DNA of 17,835 bases from SIG78 sp045533055 (lineage in GTDB: Bacteria > Verrucomicrobiota > Lentisphaeria > Victivallales > Victivallaceae). The DNA is taken from positions 1-17,835 of the forward strand of contig JAZSHD010000085.1 in assembly GCA_045533055.1 (NCBI GenBank), written 5' to 3'. Below, piece by piece: positions 6,771 to 14,358 of this stretch. Within the stretch, counting starts at the first letter, position 1, and each line of letters opens with the position of its first letter. Both the position numbers and the translations under genes were made by a program. Under the pieces are notes generated by a model. The model was not told where the DNA came from, searched no databases, and was given only the letters and a program-made list of their open reading frames with translations.

Positions 6771-7490
6771 TTATTCGCCAAAAATCGAGATGTATTTTTC
6801 GGCAACCTCTGCCGGAGTTTTGCACACATTGTAGAATTTAAGATCATCCAGATCGCCGTGCAGGGGGTAGCAGAAACCGTTTTTGTAGCTGCCGAGGGAG
6901 AGAATGCGGTTTTTCACCGTATTTTTAATGGCAATCGCCTTTTTGCTTGAGAGTACGCCGTCAAGGTAGGCGTAAAGGGTCTTGCCGTCGTAAGTCATGG
7001 TCAAAAGGTGCCACTCTTCAGGCGTTACAGCTGTCTGGTTGTGGCTGGTACCGGCAGACTGGAGTTTTTTGCCGTCGCCGGAACGCAGGCTTATGCTGTT
7101 GTAGTAAAATGTCACCCGCACGCCGGGGCCCCGTTCGCCGTCAGCAACGCTGAAAAGTTCCCGCTGGAGTTTGTGGCTGATCTGGGCATCAAATTTTACA
7201 ACCGCTTCGACGGTAAAGGGCTTGGTGAAATCGAATTTGAAATTTCTTACCAGAATCGCTCCGGCTTTGTTGCCTTTGTATTTGCCCTGAAATTTCAATG
7301 CTTTGCCGAGTTTGCCGTCGGTTTGCTTTACCGCTTCTGGGGTGCGGACGGTGCCGGTATATTTTTTGTCGGCAGAATAAATTTTGCCGTTTTCAAACTT
7401 TTCAAAGTCAAACGATACGACCGGGGCGATTTCTGCACCAAGGGTTGCGGCACAAACTGCGAGCAATAAGGATACACGCTTTTTCATCAT
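6771..7490 (-). CDS. Secreted LamG/concanavalin A-like domain protein
   Basis: This 239-aa protein has a signal peptide (KKRVSLLLAVCAATLGA) and one LamG-type jelly-roll domain spanning nearly all the rest. Typical features are VSFDFEKFENG near the start, GKLGKALKFQG, FTVEAVVKF, WHLLTMTYDGKTLYAYLDG and the closing GDLDDLKFYN. Such domains usually bind carbohydrate or protein; no catalytic residues are evident, so it is more likely a binding or structural protein. I start at ATG 7490, with AAAGG upstream; the frame runs one codon further to a TTG, and a second ATG follows at 7487. It is the first gene of the minus-strand glycosidase-like operon, 12 bp before the next gene, and has the candidate promoter and regulatory motif described at 7520-7557. 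Confidence 0.8.
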   Translation of the reverse strand: MMKKRVSLLLAVCAATLGAEIAPVVSFDFEKFENGKIYSADKKYTGTVRTPEAVKQTDGKLGKALKFQGKYKGNKAGAILVRNFKFDFTKPFTVEAVVKFDAQISHKLQRELFSVADGERGPGVRVTFYYNSISLRSGDGKKLQSAGTSHNQTAVTPEEWHLLTMTYDGKTLYAYLDGVLSSKKAIAIKNTVKNRILSLGSYKNGFCYPLHGDLDDLKFYNVCKTPAEVAEKYISIFGE

Positions 7491-7519
7491 CAAAAACCTT
7501 TCGTTAAATTATAAAAACT

Positions 7520-7531
7520 GTTATCTGCAAT
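7520..7531 (-). promoter_or_regulatory. Motif ATTGCAGATAAC shared with the degT promoter
   Basis: On the minus strand this 12-mer differs at one base from ATTGCAGATAGC at 9623-9634 (plus strand). It overlaps the candidate -10 of the LamG promoter and lies about 30 bp before the LamG start. In both places a TTATAATTTA stretch follows within 5-10 bp. It could be a binding site for a shared regulator. Confidence 0.45.
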
Positions 7532-7557
7532 ATAATTTGTTTTCAAAAGAAAATCAA
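7529..7557 (-). promoter_or_regulatory. Candidate promoter of the LamG-glycosidase operon
   Basis: The minus strand has TTGATT (7552-7557), a 17-bp spacer and TATATT (7529-7534), about 40 bp upstream of the LamG start codon. An alternative -10 (TATAAT) lies closer to the gene but has no well-spaced -35. Confidence 0.5.
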
Positions 7558-7811
7558 AAAATTATGAATTTTTTTCATTTCAGCAAAGCAGCCTAGTTGA
7601 ACAGTTGTTCCATACATTTCTGAATTTGTGTAAAACTGCAGAGCTTGGCTCTTGCTTTAACGCAGCCTGTTCACTTCAGATTTGTTTATGGGTAAACTAT
7701 AACAAATATTACAGCTTTTTTCAAGATGTAAAACAAAGAAAAATTCAATTTTATTGGCATGGCTGCTTTGGCATGGTTACTTTGCCCGGCAGCTCCAACC
7801 GGTAAACTTTT

Positions 7812-8603
7812 TTATTCGGCTGATCTTACGATCTTTACCACCAGCAGCGGCAGTTTCCAGCCCTTTACCTTGTAGTATTCGCCGATCAACTTGACTTTTT
7901 TATCTTTGTACTTATCAAGATCGTTGTGGTTGGGCATTACCATATATCTGGCGGTAAGGTCTTCTTCGCCGGAGGGTTCGTAAAAAACATGGGTCACGGT
8001 TTTCAGGTGGCTTTGTTTTTCGGCGTACACATACCCGGTAACTGTTATATCTCTGCCGGGAGCAAGAAAGTTGCCTTCCAGATTTATAAGTTCTTCGTTG
8101 GGCAGCGGTTTACCGGTCGGAACTTTGAATTTCGGCAGTTTGTTCAGAGCTTTTTTATCTGCTGTGATCGCCGGTCTGCCTACATAGAGCGTTATATTGC
8201 CCGGAGCTGTTACCTGCACCCAGCCGGAGCGGGTGGCTTTGCCGTGGGTTTTTACCTTGGTACCGCCTCTGCCGATGCCGACAGCTTCATAGCCGGTGCC
8301 GGGACCGGAGCGGAAATTTATATTCCGGGTAAGTTTGCCGTTACGGATATACTCTTTCAAAACCCATACCCGGGTGTTTTCCGGCGGTTTTATTGCCAGC
8401 CATTGTTTGCTTACGCCGGTGATAACTACTTCGTAATCTTTATCCAGCTGCAATAACGCTGTGTATTTGGTTCCGGCTCCGGCACGGACATTCAATGGGT
8501 GTTTAAGAACTTTGCCTTTGACACTATTTTCGGCGGCAAAGGCGATAATGGTGCTTAAAACAGCAATAGCAATAAGAGTCTTTTTCATAGCAAACATTTT
8601 CAT
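7812..8603 (-). CDS. Secreted protein with two bacterial SH3 domains
   Basis: This 263-aa protein has a signal peptide (MKKTLIAIAVLSTIIAFA, within the first 24 residues). Two SH3b domains follow at about 29-85 (LNVRAGAGTKYTALLQL) and 89-143 (INFRSGPGTGYEAVG); both carry the NVR-x-GPGT-type signature used for peptidoglycan or cell-wall peptide binding. Residues about 170-263 form an uncharacterised beta-rich domain (ITVTGYVYAEKQ...VKLIGEYYKV), perhaps OB-like. The ORF opens at TTG 8639, but that codon lies inside the promoter spacer and cannot be the start. I prefer ATG at 8603, while ATG 8588 is equally possible; neither has a clear ribosome-binding site, so the mRNA may be nearly leaderless. 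Its link to the neighbouring glycan genes is by position only. Confidence 0.75.
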   Translation of the reverse strand: MKMFAMKKTLIAIAVLSTIIAFAAENSVKGKVLKHPLNVRAGAGTKYTALLQLDKDYEVVITGVSKQWLAIKPPENTRVWVLKEYIRNGKLTRNINFRSGPGTGYEAVGIGRGGTKVKTHGKATRSGWVQVTAPGNITLYVGRPAITADKKALNKLPKFKVPTGKPLPNEELINLEGNFLAPGRDITVTGYVYAEKQSHLKTVTHVFYEPSGEEDLTARYMVMPNHNDLDKYKDKKVKLIGEYYKVKGWKLPLLVVKIVRSAE

Positions 8604-8627
8604 AAAGGTTAATTTAATTGATGCTGT

Positions 8628-8656
8628 ACTATACAGCAATCAGATTTATTTTGCAA
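8628..8656 (-). promoter_or_regulatory. Sigma70-like promoter of the SH3 gene, -10 in a palindrome
   Basis: The minus strand has TTGCAA (8651-8656), a 17-bp spacer and TATAGT (8628-8633). The -10 lies in the perfect inverted repeat GCTGTA-N3-TACAGC (8623-8637), which could serve as an operator. The predicted transcript start, near 8621, leaves a leader of only about 20 nt before ATG 8603. Confidence 0.65.
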
Positions 8657-8675
8657 GTATTTTTTGCATGGAGCT

Positions 8676-9518
8676 TCATTTTTGCTGTTTGGAAATTCTC
8701 CCGTTTTCGGCGGCATAACTTTTGGGCGTTACTTTGTAGTGATCGCTGAAAACTTTTATAAAATAACTGCTGGAAGAAAATCCGCAGCGATTGGCGATTT
8801 CGGCGATCTGCAGCCGGGTGGTCTGCAAAAGTTTTCGGGCAACCTGCAAACGCTGTGAAGTAAGATATTCGCTGAAACTGACTCCAAATTCCTGATGGAA
8901 TATTCTGGAGAGATATGCCGGACTTATACCGATATGTTTTGCCGTTTGCTTCAAACTCAAAGGTTCTGCGTAGTTCTGATCCAGAAAGTGCTTTGCCCGC
9001 TGCATGGCTTCCTGCAGCGGCAGCAGGGCATGTGGTTCGGTTGTGTGCTGACTTTTCATCAAATCAAAATAAAACAGCAGCAATATGCTGTGCAGTTGAA
9101 TCGATAAGTGTTGCCGGTACTCCGGTGAATCATCGCAATTTGACCGCAGAAAATCCAATCTCCTCCGTACTTCGTTGCTCACATCGTAGCTTAAATTGGG
9201 CAATGTACGATTGTTGACAAACTGGAAAAACTCATTACATTCCCAATGAAACTGCATTATCAGAATACGCAGCCCTTTCAGCAAAGAAAATTCGTCCCGG
9301 TGGCGGGTACCTGCCTCCACCAGCAGAAAATCCCCCGGCATTGCCTGATAGACCAGGTGATCTTCCCAATGCAAAGTGATCTTGCCATCCAGTACATACA
9401 AGAGTTCATGCTCCCGGGGAATATGCTCGTTGGTTGAATATATGTTGGCATATTCTATCACCCGGAAGTTGGTTACCTGCGGAATGTGGCTTAAGATTTT
9501 ATTGACGCATTGTTCCAT
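8676..9518 (-). CDS. AraC-family transcriptional regulator
   Basis: This 280-aa protein has an N-terminal cupin-like sensing domain (about 15-95; HELLYVLDGKITLHW, MPGDFLLVEAGTRH) and a C-terminal AraC/XylS domain. That domain carries helix-turn-helix 1 at about 187-212 (LSLKQTAKHIGISPAYLSRIFHQEFG) and helix-turn-helix 2 at about 236-269 (IAEIANRCGFSSSSYFIKVF...TPKSY). The length and domain order are standard for sugar-responsive AraC activators. ATG at 9518 has AAGGGG seven bases upstream. It is divergent from degT, and the 189-bp gap carries a 14-bp direct repeat that is a natural candidate for its operator. It probably activates the degT operon and perhaps the LamG operon; the inducer is unknown. 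Confidence 0.9.
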   Translation of the reverse strand: MEQCVNKILSHIPQVTNFRVIEYANIYSTNEHIPREHELLYVLDGKITLHWEDHLVYQAMPGDFLLVEAGTRHRDEFSLLKGLRILIMQFHWECNEFFQFVNNRTLPNLSYDVSNEVRRRLDFLRSNCDDSPEYRQHLSIQLHSILLLFYFDLMKSQHTTEPHALLPLQEAMQRAKHFLDQNYAEPLSLKQTAKHIGISPAYLSRIFHQEFGVSFSEYLTSQRLQVARKLLQTTRLQIAEIANRCGFSSSSYFIKVFSDHYKVTPKSYAAENGRISKQQK

Positions 9519-9542
9519 AAATTTACCCCTTGTTTTTGATAG

Positions 9543-9570
9543 AAAATAGCATAAAAAATACTCCCGTCAA
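9543..9570 (-). promoter_or_regulatory. Candidate araC promoter
   Basis: The minus strand has TTGACG (9565-9570), a 16-bp spacer and TATTTT (9543-9548), about 25 bp upstream of the araC start. It lies next to the direct repeats at 9582-9615, so the same site could autoregulate araC. Confidence 0.5.
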
Positions 9571-9581
9571 GCCAAAATCGC

Positions 9582-9615
9582 AAAAAATTGTTATTATTCA
9601 AAAAAAATTGTTATT
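9582..9615. promoter_or_regulatory. Direct-repeat operator candidate for the AraC regulator
   Basis: AAAAAATTGTTATT occurs at 9582-9595 and again at 9602-9615, an exact 14-bp direct repeat with a 20-bp period. AraC-family proteins classically bind direct repeats about 21 bp apart next to a -35 box. The second copy ends 8 bp before the degT -35. The sequence is AT-rich, so chance similarity is possible, but the position and period fit well. Confidence 0.6.
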
Positions 9616-9623
9616 TTTTTGTA

Positions 9624-9651
9624 TTGCAGATAGCAAAAAATCAGTTATAAT
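9624..9651 (+). promoter_or_regulatory. Candidate degT operon promoter
   Basis: TTGCAG (9624-9629), a 16-bp spacer and a perfect TATAAT (9646-9651) lie about 57 bp before degT. The -10 lies in the perfect 15-nt palindrome GTTATAATTTATAAC (9644-9658). The -35 overlaps ATTGCAGATAGC (9623-9634), the motif shared with the LamG promoter. The weak -35 and adjacent direct repeats suggest activation by AraC. Confidence 0.6.
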
Positions 9652-9707
9652 TTATAACAGAAACCCAAAAACACTCTAACGCAATTCAACTGAAAGGAAT
9701 CGTTAAA

Positions 9708-11024
9708 ATGTCAGAAACTCTCGCTATCTATGGTGGCAAACCCGCAGTCGATGTCAGCAAAGTGGTCAACTGGCCCCCGATCAATGATATTGACGAAAAG
9801 ATGGTCCTGGAAGCTCTGCACCAGCCCAGTCAGGCCCGCGGCCCCCAGAATCTGGCTTTTGAAAAAGAATTTGCCGAATGGAACGGCAACAAATACGCTC
9901 TTTTCACCAACTCCGGTACCGCCGCTTTGCACATGTGCCTGGTGGGTTGCGGCATCGGTGCCGGTGACCATGTGCTGGTGACTGCTTACAGCTGGAGCAG
10001 CAGTGCAACCTGTATCCTGCACCACGACGCTATTCCGATTTTTGTGGATATCGATCCGGAAACCTTCCTGATGGACCCCGACAAGATCGAAGAAGCTATC
10101 ACTCCCCGTACCAAGGCGATCATCGTAGTCCAGCTCCACGGCTTGTGCAACGATATGGACAAGATCAACGCTATTGCCAAAAAGCACAACCTTAAGGTTA
10201 TCGAAGATGCCTGTCAGGCTCACGGAGCTACCTACAAGGGCCGCAAAGCCGGTACCATGGGCGACTGTGCTGCTTTCAGCTTCAACCAGAACAAGTGCCT
10301 CTGCTGCGGCGAAGGCGGTATGTTCGTGACCGACGATGAAGAAATCTACAACGGCGCCGCCAAGCTCTGGAGCTTCGGCGAAACCGCCCGCCCCGAACAG
10401 AGCCGCGACTATCACGCCTACGCTCTGGGCTGGATGTACCGCAACAACGAAATCACCGCCGCCTACGGCCGTGCCCAGCTTACCAAATATGATTACTACT
10501 TCAAGACCTTGCGGGAAAACGGCGAATACCTGTTGAAGAATCTTGCCGGTACGCCCAACTTGCTGCTGCCTTACGAGCCGGAATATGCCGAACACAACTG
10601 GTACAACTTCAACTTGCGTATCGACTTTGACAATATGGGCATCACCGACCCGGCTGAACAGGTCAAGTTCCGTAACGCAGTTGCCGCGGCGTTGGTGGAT
10701 GAAGGTATCCGTGCCAGCGTCTGGCAGCGGTTCATTCTGCCGGAAATGACGGTGTTTGCCGCCAAGAATGCTTACGGTATGGGCTACCCCTGGGCGATCC
10801 CGGGTGCGGATGAAGGCGTTGATTACAGTTTGGAAAAATTCCCCAACGCTCTGGCATACAGCCGCAAGCATATTTCTATTGTGCAAACCCTGCGGGCACC
10901 CAACGGTCTGGATATAGCCGAACAGGTGCGGCAGGGGATTGTGAAAGTCTTCAGCAATCTGGATAAGATCGACCCCGATCGCATCCAGAAAATTCTGGAA
11001 GACCGCCGCAACAGCAAAAAGTAA
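9708..11024 (+). CDS. DegT/DnrJ/EryC1/StrS-family PLP-dependent aminotransferase
   Basis: This 438-aa cytoplasmic protein belongs to the fold-type I PLP enzymes that usually transaminate keto sugars or keto cyclitols, with Glu or Gln as amino donor. Visible motifs are RGPQNLAFEKEFAEW, TNSGTAALH (68-75), DIDPETF, the VIEDACQAHGA block (Asp167, His172; pyridine ring contacts) and SFNQNK with Lys196 as the expected Schiff-base lysine, followed by GEGGMF. Directly after Lys196 comes C-L-C-C, where relatives normally have small or hydrophobic residues. The length is slightly above the usual 370-400 residues. ATG 9708 follows AAAGGA. Co-location with isomerase-like genes suggests it acts on a sugar or inosose-like ketone. 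The closest subfamily (StsC/AHBA-like or other) and the reaction direction cannot be fixed from sequence. It is followed by a strong hairpin before the ceramidase-fold genes. Confidence 0.88.
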   Translation: MSETLAIYGGKPAVDVSKVVNWPPINDIDEKMVLEALHQPSQARGPQNLAFEKEFAEWNGNKYALFTNSGTAALHMCLVGCGIGAGDHVLVTAYSWSSSATCILHHDAIPIFVDIDPETFLMDPDKIEEAITPRTKAIIVVQLHGLCNDMDKINAIAKKHNLKVIEDACQAHGATYKGRKAGTMGDCAAFSFNQNKCLCCGEGGMFVTDDEEIYNGAAKLWSFGETARPEQSRDYHAYALGWMYRNNEITAAYGRAQLTKYDYYFKTLRENGEYLLKNLAGTPNLLLPYEPEYAEHNWYNFNLRIDFDNMGITDPAEQVKFRNAVAAALVDEGIRASVWQRFILPEMTVFAAKNAYGMGYPWAIPGADEGVDYSLEKFPNALAYSRKHISIVQTLRAPNGLDIAEQVRQGIVKVFSNLDKIDPDRIQKILEDRRNSKK

Positions 11025-11034
11025 AGTTTTGAGC

Positions 11035-11064
11035 AGCCTTTGGTATCATGCGATACCAAAGGCT
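11035..11064 (+). terminator. Rho-independent terminator/attenuator after degT
   Basis: A perfect 13-bp stem (11035-11047 with 11052-11064) and an ATGC loop are followed by CTTTTG. The T run is short, and I see no convincing promoter between it and the next gene at 11108. Partial read-through is therefore likely, giving more degT than downstream mRNA. Confidence 0.75.
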
Positions 11065-11107
11065 CTTTTGCAAATAATGGGAATTTATATTTTATAGAGG
11101 TGTTGTT

Positions 11108-12661
11108 ATGGGAAATGCTATTAAAATCGGTTGGGGCAAGCGTTCTATTGCCAAAGAAGGTCCGGTACCGATCACCGGGCAGTTTTATTTGCGTATTTCG
11201 CAGGGGGCTTTTACTCCGGTATTGGTAAGTGCATTAGTTATAGAAAATGGCAGCGATGCGGTGATTTTTGCTTCGGCAGATATGGTGTCGGTGCAGCCGG
11301 AAATGCTTGTTATGGCACAAGAGATACTGAAAAAAGAAGCTCCGGAGATCCCTGCCGATAAAATCATTGCCAATGCAACCCACACTCACGCCGGACCTTC
11401 CAGCAACAAAATCGGCTCCTTCCCCAGCAAGATCAAGTTTACCGGTCAGGACGAAATGCTCGAATTTCTCTCCCGCCAGCTGGCGGATGCCGTTAAAGAT
11501 GCCTGGTTCAGCCGTGCCGAAGGTGCTGTATCTTACGGTTACGGTTTTGCCACCACCGGCCACAGCCGCCGCACCATCTATCTGGACGATACCGGCTTGA
11601 GAGAGCAGGGCAAAGATGCCTCCGGTATTGCAGTAAACGGCCACGGCAAGATGTACGGCAACACCAACGACGATATGTTCGATGGCTACGAAGCGGGTAC
11701 TGATGCTTTTATCAACTTGCTTTATACTTTTGATAAAGCCGGTAAAGTTACCGGGGCGGTCATCAATGTACCGTGTCCTTCGCAGACCAACGAAAATGCG
11801 TGGGTGCTGCACGCCAGTTTCTGGCACAATGTGCGGGAAAAACTCACTGCCAAGTATGGTGAAAACTTTGGTGTGATCGGTCAGGCCGCCGCCGCCGGTG
11901 ACCTTTCGCCCCGGCAGATGCACTACCGGGAAGCAGAAAAACGCCGCTATTTGCTCAAATACCCGGAATTGGTCGCCAAATACAAGAGCAACCCCATGCC
12001 TTCGCCCTTTGAACGGCCTGCTGACGAAAACGATCCCGGGGTGGTGTATGACTGGATGGAATTTATGCGTGCCGAAGATATTGCCAACCGCATAACCGCC
12101 GCTTTTGACGAAGTTTTGTCCTGGGCTGGCAAAGAAAAGTTCACCGAGCCGGAGCTCAAGCACGATGTACGCACTGTGAAACTCGCCCGCCGCATGTTCC
12201 CCGATGAACTGGTGCAGGCCGAAAAGAGCCAGTACGATGAACTTATGCAGCAAGAGTACAGCACCGACACAGATCCCTATAAAGAGCTGATCGCCAACTC
12301 CAAACTTACCAGCCGCCGCAACCGGCTCAATGGTGTGGTCAAGCGGGCGGAGATCCAGCAGCAGGAACCGGGCATCACCACCGTGATCCATGCCGTAAAA
12401 ATCGGTAATATCGCTTTTGCCAGCAACCGGTTCGAGCTTTATATGGACTTCATGCACCGAATCCAGGCCCGCAGTCCTTTTGAACAGACCTTTATCGTCC
12501 AGCTGGTCAGCGACCAGTACGGTACCGGCAGTTACCTTGCCACTATCCGGGGCGTTGCCAACAAAGGTTACAGTGCCACACCCTACTGCAATCAGGTTTC
12601 TCCCGAAGGCGGTCAGGAACTGGTCAACGAAACGCTGGATATGCTTAAAAATTTGAAGTAA
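11108..12661 (+). CDS. Neutral ceramidase-fold hydrolase 1, cytoplasmic form
   Basis: This 517-aa protein matches the N-terminal catalytic domain of neutral/alkaline ceramidases (PF04734-type) and lacks their C-terminal Ig-like domain. The zinc-site motif is NATHTHAGP (His92, His94). The catalytic-serine motif is GDLSPR (Ser267), equivalent to the GDVSPN of human neutral ceramidase. Further matches are FEL (Glu443), equivalent to the zinc-ligand Glu, and SYLAT (Tyr476). Where ceramidases have a zinc-ligand His (HPTSM-like), it has VPCPSQ (Cys223). There is no signal peptide, unlike its two paralogs: the start MGNAIKIGW aligns with their mature domain. ATG 11108 has AGAGG six bases upstream. 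It is likely a metal-dependent amidase or hydrolase; ceramide itself is not established as substrate. It is first of three tandem copies. Confidence 0.82.
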   Translation: MGNAIKIGWGKRSIAKEGPVPITGQFYLRISQGAFTPVLVSALVIENGSDAVIFASADMVSVQPEMLVMAQEILKKEAPEIPADKIIANATHTHAGPSSNKIGSFPSKIKFTGQDEMLEFLSRQLADAVKDAWFSRAEGAVSYGYGFATTGHSRRTIYLDDTGLREQGKDASGIAVNGHGKMYGNTNDDMFDGYEAGTDAFINLLYTFDKAGKVTGAVINVPCPSQTNENAWVLHASFWHNVREKLTAKYGENFGVIGQAAAAGDLSPRQMHYREAEKRRYLLKYPELVAKYKSNPMPSPFERPADENDPGVVYDWMEFMRAEDIANRITAAFDEVLSWAGKEKFTEPELKHDVRTVKLARRMFPDELVQAEKSQYDELMQQEYSTDTDPYKELIANSKLTSRRNRLNGVVKRAEIQQQEPGITTVIHAVKIGNIAFASNRFELYMDFMHRIQARSPFEQTFIVQLVSDQYGTGSYLATIRGVANKGYSATPYCNQVSPEGGQELVNETLDMLKNLK

Positions 12662-12680
12662 TATATTAAGGAAATAAAAG

Positions 12681-14345
12681 ATGAATTATCTGAAAAATTT
12701 GACCCTTCTGTCCGCTGCCGGAGCCATGCTTATCGGTGCCGGGTGTGCTTCGCCTCTGGCTTGCAAAGATGATTGCTCAAGCAAAATCGCTGCCAACGAT
12801 CACCTGAAGATCGGCTGGGGCAAGCGTTCCATAGCTTCTGATAAACCCGTACCCATTACCGGGCAGTTTTATTTGCGTGTATCACAGGGCGTCTTTACCC
12901 CGGTGATCGCCAGTGCTCTGGCTATGGAAAAGAACAACGATGCGGTGATTTTTGTATCGGTGGATATGGTGTCGGTGCATTTTGAAATCCTTAAGCAGGT
13001 GAAGGCGATCCTCGCCAGAGAAATGCCGGAGATCCCCACCGACAAGATCATTATCAATGCTACGCACACTCACGCCGGGCCTTCCGGCAATGAAATCAAG
13101 ATGGATTACCCCAACAAGGTGAAAGTCACTCCCACTTCTGAAATGCGTAAGTTCCTTGCCCGCCAGATCGCCGACGCGGTCAAAGAAGCCTGGAGCAAGC
13201 GTGCCCCCGGCAGTATAGCTTACGGTTACGGCTTTGCCACCACCGGTCACAGCCGCCGGGTAGCTTATCTGGACGACATCGGCAAGCGGGAGCAGTCACA
13301 AGCCGGTATTGCCATGAACGGCAAAGTCAAGATGTACGGCAAGACCAACGATGATATGTTCGATGGTTACGAAGCGGGTACTGATGCCTTTATCAACTTG
13401 CTTTATACCTTTGATAAAAACGGTAAAGTAACCGGTGCGATCATCAATGTACCATGCCCCGCCCAGACCAGCGAAAATGCCTGGTGGCTCCATGCCAGTT
13501 TCTGGCACAATGTACGGGAAAAACTCTCTGCTAAGTATGGCGATATCGGTGTGATCGGTCAGGCTGCTGCCGGTGGTGATACCGCCCCCCGTCAGATGCA
13601 CTACCGTGATGCGGAAAAGCGTCGTTATAAGCTGAAGTATGCCGATAAGATCGCTGCCTACCTCAAAAAGCCCATGACCTATCCCTATGCCTGGGCAAAA
13701 GATGGTGAAGCCGCCCGCAGACAGTACGAGTACGATGTTATCGAAGTCATGCGGGCTGAAGATATTGCCAACCGTATCGTTGCAGCATTCGACGAAGTCC
13801 TTTCCTGGGCAAAGCTGGATAAACAGTGCAGCCCCGAATTTCAGCACGAAGTCAAAACGGTCAAGCTCTCCCGCCGCATCTTCCCCGACGAACTGGTTGC
13901 CGAAGAAAAAGCCAAACATGCTTTGGTCATGCAGGAAAAATTCAAGACCGAGGGCGATGCTATTGATATGCTGACCTACAACTCCAAATTGAACAGCCGC
14001 CGCAACCGCATCGGCGGTATTGCCAAGCGTGCCGAATTGCAGAAGACCGAACCCAAACTTACCACCAAGATCCATGCGGTCAAGATCGGTGATCTGGCAT
14101 TTGTTACCAACCGTTTTGAGCTTTTTATCGACTTTATGCACCGTATTCAGGGCCGCAGTCCCTTTGCACAGACTGTGATCGTGCAGCTGGTTACCGATGA
14201 GTACGGTCAGGGTAAATACCTTGCCACCGAACGGGCGATCGCTAATAAGGGGTACAGTGCCACACCCTACTGCAACGTTGTTTCAGCCGAAGGCGGTCAG
14301 GAGTTGGTCAACGAAACTCTTGATATGCTTAAAAAGATGAAATAA
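12681..14345 (+). CDS. Neutral ceramidase-fold lipoprotein 2, active-site Ser replaced by Ala
   Basis: This 554-aa protein has a lipoprotein-like signal (LIGAGC, Cys22; position -3 is Gly, so the lipobox is imperfect) and then the same ceramidase fold. It keeps NATHTHAGP (His129, His131), VPCPAQ (Cys259), FEL (Glu480) and KYLAT (Tyr513). The catalytic-serine motif reads GDTAPR, so Ala302 stands where paralog 1 has Ser. If the family mechanism applies, this copy should be inactive or use another chemistry, for example as a binding protein. AAGGA lies before ATG 12681, 19 bp after gene 1. Long stretches are nearly the same as its neighbours at protein level, as expected from tandem duplication. 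Confidence 0.82.
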   Translation: MNYLKNLTLLSAAGAMLIGAGCASPLACKDDCSSKIAANDHLKIGWGKRSIASDKPVPITGQFYLRVSQGVFTPVIASALAMEKNNDAVIFVSVDMVSVHFEILKQVKAILAREMPEIPTDKIIINATHTHAGPSGNEIKMDYPNKVKVTPTSEMRKFLARQIADAVKEAWSKRAPGSIAYGYGFATTGHSRRVAYLDDIGKREQSQAGIAMNGKVKMYGKTNDDMFDGYEAGTDAFINLLYTFDKNGKVTGAIINVPCPAQTSENAWWLHASFWHNVREKLSAKYGDIGVIGQAAAGGDTAPRQMHYRDAEKRRYKLKYADKIAAYLKKPMTYPYAWAKDGEAARRQYEYDVIEVMRAEDIANRIVAAFDEVLSWAKLDKQCSPEFQHEVKTVKLSRRIFPDELVAEEKAKHALVMQEKFKTEGDAIDMLTYNSKLNSRRNRIGGIAKRAELQKTEPKLTTKIHAVKIGDLAFVTNRFELFIDFMHRIQGRSPFAQTVIVQLVTDEYGQGKYLATERAIANKGYSATPYCNVVSAEGGQELVNETLDMLKKMK

Positions 14346-14358
14346 GGTATTACATACG

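Larger units (their letters stand above)
7491..7811. other. Intergenic region, LamG promoter side
   Basis: This AT-rich gap has no convincing gene. It contains the candidate LamG promoter and motif (7520-7557), a small inverted repeat around GAGCTTGGCTC (7641-7651), and a direct repeat TTGGCATGG near the end of the SH3 gene. The 66-codon plus-strand open frame across it (7605-7805) has no ribosome-binding site or recognisable content. I see no clear terminator for the SH3 gene. Confidence 0.6.

Noticed and set aside
4302..6950. 882-codon plus-strand open frame opposite glycosidase-like protein B and part of the LamG gene
   Set aside because: It is in register with protein B and explained by the same codon avoidance. 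The sense protein has a signal peptide, clear domains and a paralog; the antisense one has none.
7605..7805. 66-codon plus-strand open frame in the LamG-SH3 gap
   Set aside because: No ribosome-binding site, no recognisable protein features, and composition like AT-rich intergenic DNA.
9711..10886. 391-codon minus-strand open frame inside degT
   Set aside because: In-register antisense shadow of a well-supported PLP enzyme. Similar shadows lie opposite the ceramidase-fold genes (11234-12457, 13296-14141, 14647-15819).
11065..11107. Separate promoter for the ceramidase-fold genes between the hairpin and 11108
   Set aside because: The best TTGCAA/-10-like pair would place the transcript start within the ribosome-binding site, so read-through from degT is more likely.
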